This document shows, one piece after another, positions 1-6,568 of a stretch of DNA of 8,613 nt (the stretch's first letter is position 1; every line of letters starts with the position of its first letter). Position numbers and translations under genes: made by a program. This DNA is from DAOUCP01 sp034432155. GTDB taxonomy: Bacteria > Chloroflexota > Anaerolineae > Epilineales > Epilineaceae. Under the pieces are notes generated by a model. It was not told the DNA's origin. It saw nothing but the letters and a program-made list of their open reading frames with translations, and made no database searches. Where the stretch lies: the NCBI GenBank assembly GCA_034432155.1, contig DAOUCP010000132.1, positions 1 through 8,613 on the forward strand, given 5' to 3'.

Positions 1-1779
1 GGCCAGCTCGTGGCAGCCGGCGAGCTCGCAGCCGAGGTTCGCCCGCTGGTAGAGCTGGCCGAGCAGCTCTTGGCCGAGGTGGTCACGCCTCCCGCCGCCG
101 ATGCCGGCCTTGCCCGAGCGCGGCAGCGGGTGCTAGCGGCAGCTCGACGGGCAGAACGCAGCACCACCTCTGAGCGGCCTGCGCATCGAGCAACGGCGCG
201 TTCCGCACTCCGTGCGAGCTGGCGGGCAACCCTCCGTTCGTGGCTTGCGCCACGCATCTGGCTACCGGCCCCCCGACTGGCAGCGGTGGTCGTCAGCGGC
301 TTGGTGCTGGTTCTCGTCGCGAACGCACTTCTGGCGCCCAGGGTTATGGCTGCCATCCCGGGCGATGCCTTCTATGGCTGGAAGCTGCTGGGTGAGAATG
401 TGCGACTGGCATTTGCCTTCGACCCGGCCATGCGCTCCCGGCTGGAAGCCGAAATCAGCCAGGAGCGGGCGCGCGAGCTCGCTGCAGCCGCGGAGCTGGG
501 GCGCGTCGCGGAGATCACCTGGCGCGTGCGCCTGGTCGCCGTGGAGCTCGCCGATCCGGCCCGGCCGGACGTCGGGCGGCTGCAGGTGGCGCCCTTGTCT
601 GGCGACGGTGTGGGCGGCCCGTCTTCCGTGGTCGTATGGAACGAAGACACGCAATGGCTCCTCCACGCTCTGGTCCCATCGGTCACCACACTGCCCGTGG
701 GTAGCGAGCTGGAGCTTCGACTGCGCCTGCGCGGGCCCCATGGGCCCCCATTGCTCCTCTGGGCGTCGCTGGTGGCTACCGCTGCCAGCCAGACAACTTC
801 GACGCCGACTGTCGAGTCGCCCGGCCGTGGCGCGCAGAACCCTTCGGCCACGCCAGGGCTGCCAAGTGCCACCGCTACCCCAGGGCCGAGCACCACACCG
901 CTGCCTTCGCCGTCCGCCACCATGCTCAGTACCGTCACCCCAACGGCGGCGGCCGTGTCGGGCCGTCCCGAGGAGCCGGAGCGCGTCGAGCCGCTCAAGC
1001 TCCTGCGCGGCACAGTGCGCGCCAAGAACGACAACCGGTGGGACATCGCGGATGACGGTCAGAGCGGTCGGCTCGTCAGCGCCGACGTATCCCGACTGTC
1101 CGCGGCCGACCGAGAACGGGTCCGCCCGGGGGACTGGGTCCGGCTTGTCGGGCGCTGGCGCGGCCACGACACCTTCATCGCCGAGGATCTGGACGACTAC
1201 CGCCCCTGGGAGAACCGTTGCGTCCGCCACGAAGCTGTCGGCGACGTGATCGAGTTCACGCCGGGATCGTGGCTGCGTCTTTCCACTGGCCAGGGCTTCC
1301 GCCTGAGCCGCGCGGGTGCGGCGGTGGCAGGGGACGTTGCCGTAGGCAGCTACGTCCAAGTCATTTGGCTGGATTGTGGGTCAGGTGACGTCCGGATTCT
1401 CGAGGTCAAAGTGTTGCGCCGCGAGACGATCGAGACAGCCACCGGAACGCCCGCCCCTCGTGGACCGTATCAAGGAACGGTGGCGACGGTCTTGGACGAA
1501 TGGAGCTTCCGCCTGGCCGCCGACGACGGCAGCACCTACACCGTGCACTACGACGCGCAGACGCCGATCGTGGGCGCCGCGACGGAGATTCGGCAGGGTC
1601 AGGAAGTCGGGATCTACGGCTGGCTGGAGGGTAGTGATTTGCGGGCGCAGCGGATCGAGGTCTATCGCGACGTCGCGACCGCTTCGCCCACGGCGGCCGG
1701 CACAGCCGCCGTCGGCGCAGTGGCCACCATTGCGCCCACACCGGTGGCGAGCCAGCCACCTTCTGCTGCCACACACTAG
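1..1779 (+). CDS. Membrane-anchored DUF5667/DUF5666-like surface protein, 5' truncated
   Basis: The reading frame is open to the first base of the window. A GTG at 10 is the first possible start, but no ribosome binding site is visible, and the N-terminal segment (RPLVELAEQLL) looks like the inside of the helical region found in Chloroflexota DUF5667 proteins, so I treat the gene as continuing upstream. Counting from the GTG: a charged cytoplasmic part (1-85); one membrane helix (about 90-108, VVVSGLVLVLVANALL); then PGDAFYGWKLLGENVRLAF (117-135), which matches the DUF5667 'PGDxLYxxKxxxExvrL' signature. Four beta-rich segments resemble DUF5666 (about 166-256, 329-395, 405-468, 485-552); the first is the weakest match. 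A Ser/Thr/Pro linker lies at about 258-318 and a short Ala/Thr/Pro tail follows 552. The only two cysteines (404 and 456) bracket the third module and could form a disulfide. DUF5667 proteins are often encoded near ECF sigma factors, so an anti-sigma or sensing role is possible, but nothing here proves it. The C-terminal part is predicted to be outside the cell. [Confidence was not given in the original answer; the 0 here is a placeholder required by the schema, not an estimate.]. Confidence 0.
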   Translation, partial: GQLVAAGELAAEVRPLVELAEQLLAEVVTPPAADAGLARARQRVLAAARRAERSTTSERPAHRATARSALRASWRATLRSWLAPRIWLPAPRLAAVVVSGLVLVLVANALLAPRVMAAIPGDAFYGWKLLGENVRLAFAFDPAMRSRLEAEISQERARELAAAAELGRVAEITWRVRLVAVELADPARPDVGRLQVAPLSGDGVGGPSSVVVWNEDTQWLLHALVPSVTTLPVGSELELRLRLRGPHGPPLLLWASLVATAASQTTSTPTVESPGRGAQNPSATPGLPSATATPGPSTTPLPSPSATMLSTVTPTAAAVSGRPEEPERVEPLKLLRGTVRAKNDNRWDIADDGQSGRLVSADVSRLSAADRERVRPGDWVRLVGRWRGHDTFIAEDLDDYRPWENRCVRHEAVGDVIEFTPGSWLRLSTGQGFRLSRAGAAVAGDVAVGSYVQVIWLDCGSGDVRILEVKVLRRETIETATGTPAPRGPYQGTVATVLDEWSFRLAADDGSTYTVHYDAQTPIVGAATEIRQGQEVGIYGWLEGSDLRAQRIEVYRDVATASPTAAGTAAVGAVATIAPTPVASQPPSAATH

Positions 1780-1806
1780 GCAGCCCAGACAAACGAGGAG
1801 CCGCTG

Positions 1807-2003
1807 GGACCGGCCTTGGTGAGGCACAGGCCAGCGGCCCGGGCAAAGGAGCGGCCGTTAGGACCGGCCTTGGCGAGGCACAGGCCAGCGGCGTAGGCAA
1901 AGGAGCGGCCGCGAGGACCGGCCTTGGTGAGGCACAGGCCAGCGGCCTAGGCAAAGGAGCGGCCGCGAGGACCGGCTGGCGAGGCATGGGCTAGCGGCTT
2001 AGA
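1807..2003. repeat. 54-bp tandem repeat (minisatellite), 3.6 copies
   Basis: Units begin with GGACCGGC at 1807, 1861, 1915 and 1969, exactly 54 bp apart. Units 2 and 3 differ at about 2 of 54 positions and units 1 and 2 at about 6. The fourth is cut off near 2003 and has a 2-bp deletion. A degenerate piece of an earlier copy lies just before 1807. Each of the three full units contains GGCCT...AGGCC (5-bp arms, 11-nt loop) and AAAGGAG; units 2 and 3 also carry the palindrome GCGGCCGC. The array fills most of the gap of about 300 bp between the first two genes (1780-2081). I see no plus-strand gene there, since in-frame stops interrupt the repeats. Because 54 is a multiple of three, the minus strand stays open with an 18-residue repeat, which I consider a by-product. 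The role is unknown; slippage-generated expansion is the simplest origin. Confidence 0.93.
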
Positions 2004-2005
2004 AT
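2000..2005 (+). promoter_or_regulatory. Possible -10 element (TAGAAT) before the modular surface-protein gene
   Basis: TAGAAT lies at the downstream edge of the tandem repeat. No convincing -35 is found: the hexamer 17 bp upstream is TGGCGA. If this is a real -10, transcription would begin near 2012, which is downstream of the ATG at 2004 and would support translation from the ATG at 2082. It is AT-rich against a very GC-rich background, but that alone is weak evidence. Confidence 0.22.
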
Positions 2006-2058
2006 GGCAGGACGCACTCGCGGTCAGGGCAATTGGCGGGGTACCGAGGACGCAGTCC

Positions 2059-2063
2059 GGAGG
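2059..2063 (+). promoter_or_regulatory. Shine-Dalgarno-like GGAGG upstream of ATG 2082
   Basis: GGAGG is 18 nt before the ATG at 2082, longer than ideal spacing. The alternative ATG at 2004 has no purine-rich stretch before it. This is one of the reasons for choosing 2082 as the start. Confidence 0.4.
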
Positions 2064-2081
2064 ATCGAAAGTAGCGCAACC

Positions 2082-5000
2082 ATGGCAAACACGTCCGCTC
2101 GTCGCCGTGCCGCAGTGAGCGTGGCACTCGTCGCCTTGCTGGCCGCATCTGCATTGCAGCTCTTGGCGGTGGCAGCCGCGAGCCGGCCACCTTCCCGCGT
2201 GGCCAGCCAGGTTGCCCGTCCGAGCCAGGATCGTGGCGCGATCGCTGAGTCGCCCGCGGAGGCGTCGGGGCTCGACTGCCGCGTCACAGCGGGCGACCTC
2301 ACCGCCGATGGCCAGGATCCTAACCGCGTGTGGGCGCAGGTGCGCAACATCGGCCCACGACCGGTCACGCTGTGGGCCATCGAGGTCGGCTGGCGTGGCT
2401 CGGCGGTGCTGGAGACGGTGCTGGTGCGGCGAGTCGGCGAAGCGACGGTGCACCCGGTGCGGGACGAGCCGGCCACCAGCCCGGCTCTGCTATTCCTGAC
2501 GGCCACCGAAGCGCCAACGGCCACGTTGGCCCTCGAGCCGGGCGATTCCGTCGACATCGGCTTGGAGTTCGGTGGCGTCAGCAGCGACCTCGTGGCTGGG
2601 CTGGGTCCAGTCGTGTTCCACATGAAGGAAGGTTGCGCCGTGGCCGCCGGCATCCAGGGCGACGTGGACTTGCGGTGCCGCCTAGCCGCCGCCCCGCTCT
2701 CGGTCTCGAAGGAGGCGACCAACCGAGTCGAAGCCAGGGTGCAGAACGCCGGGGCGGAACCGGTGGAGCTAGTTGCGGTGGAGCTCACTTGGCCCCCGAC
2801 CAACGGCTCCTTGTTGTCGCTCTGGGTTGATGGCCAGGAGGTGCAAGCCTTCGACAAGTCATTTGGCGCCTCGCCGGCGGTGATCGACTTCCGTCGCTTG
2901 GGCACAGCCTTGCCGAAGATCGAGGGCGGCGGTGAGCAGACGCTGGGCTTCGTCTTCGAGAACGACGCCGCTCTCGAGCCGTACGTGCTCCTTGTGACCA
3001 GTCGCGATGGCTGCGCCGCTGCCAGCACCACCTGGCTGGTGGATGGCCGCATCGACTGCGGCCTCGCCCCCGTGGGCTTCGAATTCCACGGCGATACCGC
3101 TCAGCTACGTCTGGCCAACCGGCGGCCGATCAGCCGAACGCTCTCTGCCCTTGGCCTGTTCTGGCCGGTCGCCGCCAATGGCCCCCTGTCCGAGGTTCGG
3201 CTGAACGGCAACTTGGCCTGGCGTGGGGAGGAAAGCGCCTCGCCGGCCGCGGTGCGCCTCACGGGGGCAACTCTGCCGCCGAAGAGCACCGTGGAGCTGC
3301 AGTTGGTCTTCACCGGCACGCTGCGCAGCAGCCTCGCCATGAAGGGCGGATCGGGTGGCGACTACACCGTGGTGGTCCAGTCGCAAAGCGGCTGCCAACA
3401 CGTGTTCTCGACCATCGCTGGCCGGCAGGCCGGTTGTAGCCTATCGGCCGGCGAAGCGGTGCTCGACCCGGCGAACCGCCAGCTCTCGGTCCGCATTACC
3501 TCCCTCGCCGGCGACGCCGTGCTCAAGCGGGCGTCCATCCAGTGGCCAGCCCGGAATGGCGCCCTTGCCGCGGTGTGGCTCGACAGCGATCTCCTGTTCC
3601 GCGGTCCGCAGCCGCCTGGTGCCGAGCCCTTCGAGATCCAATGGGCCGATCGCAACGCCGTGGTGCCACGAAGCCAGAGCCGCGAGCTGCGCTTGCGCTT
3701 TGCCGACCGGGTGACGCGGGGTGGCTACGTGCTATCCCTCACCTTCGAGGACCCCTCCGGGTCTCCCTGCGAGCTCTTGGTGCAGTCCGCGCCCCAACAG
3801 CCAGACTGTCGGTTGTCGGTGGGCCGGGTTCGGAGCGACCTGCGCGATCTGCTCGTGCCGCTGCGCAACGAGGGCGCCGACGAGGTCGAGATCCGCTACC
3901 TGGACGTTGACTGGCCATCGGACGGCTTGAATGGCTTGGTGCAGGTCGCTCTGCTTGGCGAAGCAGGGCGCGAGGCGCAGATCGTCTGGGCACCTACCGC
4001 CGAGGAGCCGATGCGCACTCGACCGCCAGCGCGCATCGTGCCCAACGGCAGCACCAGTCCGGTGATCGATCCGGCCATCACCACGACCCTGCGACTGCGA
4101 TTCACCGACCTCATGGACCAACCGGACGTCTTACGACGGTTTCGTCTGACGGTGGCGGCGGTCGAGGGTTGTGTGGCCAACTACACGCCCGATGGGTCGC
4201 AGCTGCCCGCCCAGCGGGAGACCTTTGGCGGCGTTATCCGGCAGCTGCCGCGGGGTCGCCCGGGCGAGGCGGGCTTGTTCGGCATCTGGCGCATCGAGAC
4301 CGAGCACGGCGACCGGCTGGTCAAGGTCGATGCTCGAACGCAGTTCCATCCGCCCACCGTCACACCCGCAGAAGGCGACATCATTACCGTTCAGGCCTTG
4401 CGCACCGACGATGAGCGCCTGCTGGCCGAGGAGATCACCTTCCGCAGCACTGCCAAGGCCACGACTCTCATCGGCACGATTGACGCCCTGGACAACGAGG
4501 TGCGCCCGCCACGGTGGATCGATGTCCGCATGGGCTCGGAGGTTCAGAACGTCCGCCTGACCGCCGACACCGTGATCGAGGGCGAGCTTGCCGTCGGCGC
4601 CGGTGTAACCGTCGCCGGTATCGCCAGCCCCACGGGTGGCGTCACGGCAGCGCGGATTACGGTGACGCAGCCGCCGCGGGGTGAGTTCCTGCTGGTGCGG
4701 GGCACCGTCCAGCAAGCCGAAAGCGGCGCTGTGGCCGGGGAGCAGAACTGGGTGGTCGACAAGTACCAGGTGCGTGTGCCGCGCGCCTACGCCCCGGACA
4801 TCAGCCCGCTGGGCAGCCTACCCCCGGCTGGTCAACGGGTGGAGTTGTACGGCCGACTCACCGGGCGGGAACTGGCCGTCGTTCAGAAAGTGAAGCTCCT
4901 GCCCACCCCGGCGCTGCGGCGGGTGCGTGGCACCCTGCGCGAGCTGCCGCCCAACAGCCTCCTTGGCTCCTGGACGGTGGCCACCGCGGACGGTTCGCTC

Positions 5001-5141
5001 GTGACCTTCCTGGTCGATTCCCTCGTAGCCGTGGACACGAGCGCCGCCCCAGCGGAACCAGGCCTCTGGGTATCGGCGGTCCTTCAGGAGGGGGGCGGCA
5101 CACCGGTCGCCCTTCGCGTGCGCATGGACTGGGAGCCGTGA
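2082..5141 (+). CDS. Large exported protein with five Cys-paired beta-sandwich modules and four DUF5666-like modules
   Basis: From ATG 2082 the product is 1019 residues. I prefer this start to ATG 2004 (1045 aa) because it gives a normal signal peptide: MANTSARRR, then a hydrophobic core, with likely cleavage after AVAAA near residue 33. The mature protein has exactly ten cysteines in five pairs: 66/185, 199/311, 326/438, 452/563 and 576/697. Pair spacing is 111-121 and the gaps between pairs are 13-15. Each pair brackets one beta-rich module; modules 2-5 share 'WP...NG.L..V.L' (W at 237, 361, 488, 611), and module 1 has a shorter variant around W104. Each module probably folds as a sandwich closed by a disulfide. 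The C-terminus has four DUF5666-like beta-barrel segments at about 713-787, 793-862, 868-940 and 946-1016, the same family as in the gene upstream. No catalytic motif or C-terminal anchor is visible. The stop overlaps the start of the next gene (GTGA), which suggests translational coupling. A structural or binding role outside the membrane is inferred; the function is unknown. Confidence 0.85.
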   Translation: MANTSARRRAAVSVALVALLAASALQLLAVAAASRPPSRVASQVARPSQDRGAIAESPAEASGLDCRVTAGDLTADGQDPNRVWAQVRNIGPRPVTLWAIEVGWRGSAVLETVLVRRVGEATVHPVRDEPATSPALLFLTATEAPTATLALEPGDSVDIGLEFGGVSSDLVAGLGPVVFHMKEGCAVAAGIQGDVDLRCRLAAAPLSVSKEATNRVEARVQNAGAEPVELVAVELTWPPTNGSLLSLWVDGQEVQAFDKSFGASPAVIDFRRLGTALPKIEGGGEQTLGFVFENDAALEPYVLLVTSRDGCAAASTTWLVDGRIDCGLAPVGFEFHGDTAQLRLANRRPISRTLSALGLFWPVAANGPLSEVRLNGNLAWRGEESASPAAVRLTGATLPPKSTVELQLVFTGTLRSSLAMKGGSGGDYTVVVQSQSGCQHVFSTIAGRQAGCSLSAGEAVLDPANRQLSVRITSLAGDAVLKRASIQWPARNGALAAVWLDSDLLFRGPQPPGAEPFEIQWADRNAVVPRSQSRELRLRFADRVTRGGYVLSLTFEDPSGSPCELLVQSAPQQPDCRLSVGRVRSDLRDLLVPLRNEGADEVEIRYLDVDWPSDGLNGLVQVALLGEAGREAQIVWAPTAEEPMRTRPPARIVPNGSTSPVIDPAITTTLRLRFTDLMDQPDVLRRFRLTVAAVEGCVANYTPDGSQLPAQRETFGGVIRQLPRGRPGEAGLFGIWRIETEHGDRLVKVDARTQFHPPTVTPAEGDIITVQALRTDDERLLAEEITFRSTAKATTLIGTIDALDNEVRPPRWIDVRMGSEVQNVRLTADTVIEGELAVGAGVTVAGIASPTGGVTAARITVTQPPRGEFLLVRGTVQQAESGAVAGEQNWVVDKYQVRVPRAYAPDISPLGSLPPAGQRVELYGRLTGRELAVVQKVKLLPTPALRRVRGTLRELPPNSLLGSWTVATADGSLVTFLVDSLVAVDTSAAPAEPGLWVSAVLQEGGGTPVALRVRMDWEP

Positions 5142-6529
5142 ACCTGCCGCCGAGGATTCCGCTGACAGGTGAGCTGCCAGCCGTGACCGGGCGACGGAGC
5201 AGCTCGCCGGACTGCGCCCTTCGCTCGTTGCGGCCAGGCAGCCGCGAAGGGCGCCAAGGCATCGCCCGGGGCCGGAGCGTGTCGGGCGTGCTCGTGGCCG
5301 CGATGCTGGCCGGTGGACTGGCGCTTGCGACCACGCCCCTGGGTCTGGGAATGCGCCCTCGCGTCGACGTTCTGGATGCCACCAACCTGTCGGCCAGCCC
5401 CTCGACCAGCTCCGGCCAGCCGGACATTGCGGTCACCAGCGACGGCACCGTCCATGTGATCTGGGAAGAGGGAGCCAACCTCGTCCATCGCTACCGCCTG
5501 CCTGACAGCTCCGACTGGTCACCGCCCGTCATCGTCTTCCGCCAAGGGTACGATCCGGCCCTGGCCACCGATGGCCGCACCGTGGTGGCCGCCTTGGTGC
5601 GCGGCAAGGGCGATGCGGCGGAGGACACCGAGATCCTCTACAAAGTCTGGGATGCTACGCGGCGCACCTGGCCACTCTTGCCCGAACAGGTTCAACCCAG
5701 CGCCGAGAACATTGCCGCCGGCGGCCAGCAGCCCGACGTGGCGCTGAGCGCCGACGGCGCAGTGCTCTGGCTTGTCTGGATCGACACCTCGTGGGGCGAT
5801 CAGCGGCCGTATTACGCCCGCATCCGCCTGGCCGACCATCATGTCGAGAGCGCCGAGATCGATCCCCAGTCCGCGCGGGCCCAAGGCCCGGCCGTCGCCA
5901 TTGGCCAGGATGGGCGCATTCACGTCGCTTGGTCGGAGCAGTCGGAACTGAAGAAGACCGCCTACGTGGCGCACTTTGCCCGCGATGACACCACGTACTG
6001 GCAGCCAGATGGCGCGAACCCGTACTTCCTGGAGGCCCGACAGGCTCGCTCGCCCGACATCGCGGTCTCGGCCAAGAGCCTGTGTTTGACCTGGCACGAG
6101 AACATGAGTCTCCTGGTGGGCGGCACGCCCCAGCCCAACAACGAGATTGTGCTGCACTGCGACGGGCGAGAGTGGAACATCTCCAACAGCCCGACGCACT
6201 CCTTGCTCGCTCGGCTGGCGCTCGATGACCTGCGCGGCCCGATGACGATCTGGAAGGAAAACGCCGACCCTCGCGAGATCGTCTTCCGGCAAGGCCATCC
6301 ACCTCCGGCCAATGGGGATGCCAGCATTGGCGCGGGCCAGGTGGAAGCTCCGGCGATCGCCTTCGCCGATGGGCAGGTCCACGCCGCCTGGGTGGCCGGC
6401 ATCGACGAGGCGGGCGACATCTTCACCGCCCACTGGCCAGTGGCCATCCCCACCGCTACGCCAGAGCCGTCCGCTACCGCCACGCGCACGCCGTCACCGC
6501 GCCTCTACTGCCCGCTGGTCGCCAAGTAG
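5138..6529 (+). CDS. Exported seven-bladed beta-propeller-like protein with Pro/Thr-rich tail
   Basis: The product is 463 residues from GTG 5138, which overlaps the previous stop by 4 nt. A second GTG at 5183 (448 aa) has a better ribosome binding site. One hydrophobic segment (about 48-68, VSGVLVAAMLAGGLALA) acts as a signal peptide or anchor. After it come seven copies of a motif like 'xPxIAhxxDGxhHVxW', starting near residues 94, 138, 198, 250, 305, 357 and 404; SPDIAVSAKSLCLTWHE is one of the more divergent copies. This pattern is typical of sialidase/BNR-like propellers, and seven repeats fit a seven-bladed fold. No sialidase arginine triad or other active site can be assigned, so a binding or scaffold role is more likely than an enzyme. 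The end is a Pro/Thr/Ser linker (about 437-454) followed by RLYCPLVAK, resembling the 'YLPLV-basic' ends of many Chloroflexota secreted proteins. That resemblance is from memory, and a sorting role for it is inference. Confidence 0.88.
   Translation: MNLPPRIPLTGELPAVTGRRSSSPDCALRSLRPGSREGRQGIARGRSVSGVLVAAMLAGGLALATTPLGLGMRPRVDVLDATNLSASPSTSSGQPDIAVTSDGTVHVIWEEGANLVHRYRLPDSSDWSPPVIVFRQGYDPALATDGRTVVAALVRGKGDAAEDTEILYKVWDATRRTWPLLPEQVQPSAENIAAGGQQPDVALSADGAVLWLVWIDTSWGDQRPYYARIRLADHHVESAEIDPQSARAQGPAVAIGQDGRIHVAWSEQSELKKTAYVAHFARDDTTYWQPDGANPYFLEARQARSPDIAVSAKSLCLTWHENMSLLVGGTPQPNNEIVLHCDGREWNISNSPTHSLLARLALDDLRGPMTIWKENADPREIVFRQGHPPPANGDASIGAGQVEAPAIAFADGQVHAAWVAGIDEAGDIFTAHWPVAIPTATPEPSATATRTPSPRLYCPLVAK
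5167..5173 (+). promoter_or_regulatory. Shine-Dalgarno-like AGGTGAG before alternative start GTG 5183
   Basis: AGGTGAG ends 9 nt before an in-frame GTG at 5183. The GTG at 5138 has only GGGAG 2 nt before it, which is too close. Initiation at 5183 would shorten the propeller protein by 15 residues and leave the hydrophobic segment intact. Coupled re-initiation at the 4-nt overlap remains the alternative. Confidence 0.35.
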
Positions 6530-6549
6530 CCCTCTGCCGGGCCAGCCGC

Positions 6550-6565
6550 CTGCCGTTGCCGGCAG
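6550..6565. terminator. GC hairpin between convergent genes, candidate bidirectional terminator
   Basis: CTGCCG-TTGC-CGGCAG is a perfect 6-bp stem with a 4-nt loop. It sits in the 39-bp gap between the stop of the propeller gene (6529) and the stop of the minus-strand small membrane-protein gene (6569). No T-tract follows on either strand, so this is not a canonical intrinsic terminator. Its position is what makes it a candidate. Confidence 0.4.
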
Positions 6566-6568
6566 CAG

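Noticed and set aside
262..1359. Minus-strand open frame of 365 codons opposite the first gene
   Set aside because: The plus strand has recognisable domains, a membrane helix and a Pro/Thr linker; the antisense product is Arg/Gly/Gln-rich with no domain. It is a GC-driven shadow.
1780..1810. Possible terminator after the first gene (CCCAG...CTGGG)
   Set aside because: Only 5-bp arms with a 15-nt loop and no T-tract; too weak to annotate.
1406..1987. Minus-strand open frame of 193 codons with an 18-residue repeat (PVLAAAPLPRPLACASPR-like)
   Set aside because: It is open because the 54-bp repeat is a multiple of three and the DNA is GC-rich. It runs about 370 bp antisense into the real DUF5666 gene and has low-complexity Ala/Pro/Arg composition.
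1807..2003. Possible CRISPR array
   Set aside because: The 54-bp units are contiguous, with similarity across the whole unit and no unique spacers; no cas genes are present.
5519..6433. Minus-strand open frame of 304 codons opposite the propeller gene
   Set aside because: The plus strand shows seven regular propeller motifs. The antisense translation has no recognisable family and mirrors the codon bias of the real gene.
5138..6529. Sialidase enzyme
   Set aside because: The repeat motif resembles BNR/sialidase propellers, but no catalytic arginine triad, Asp or Tyr/Glu pair can be placed; only the fold is supported.
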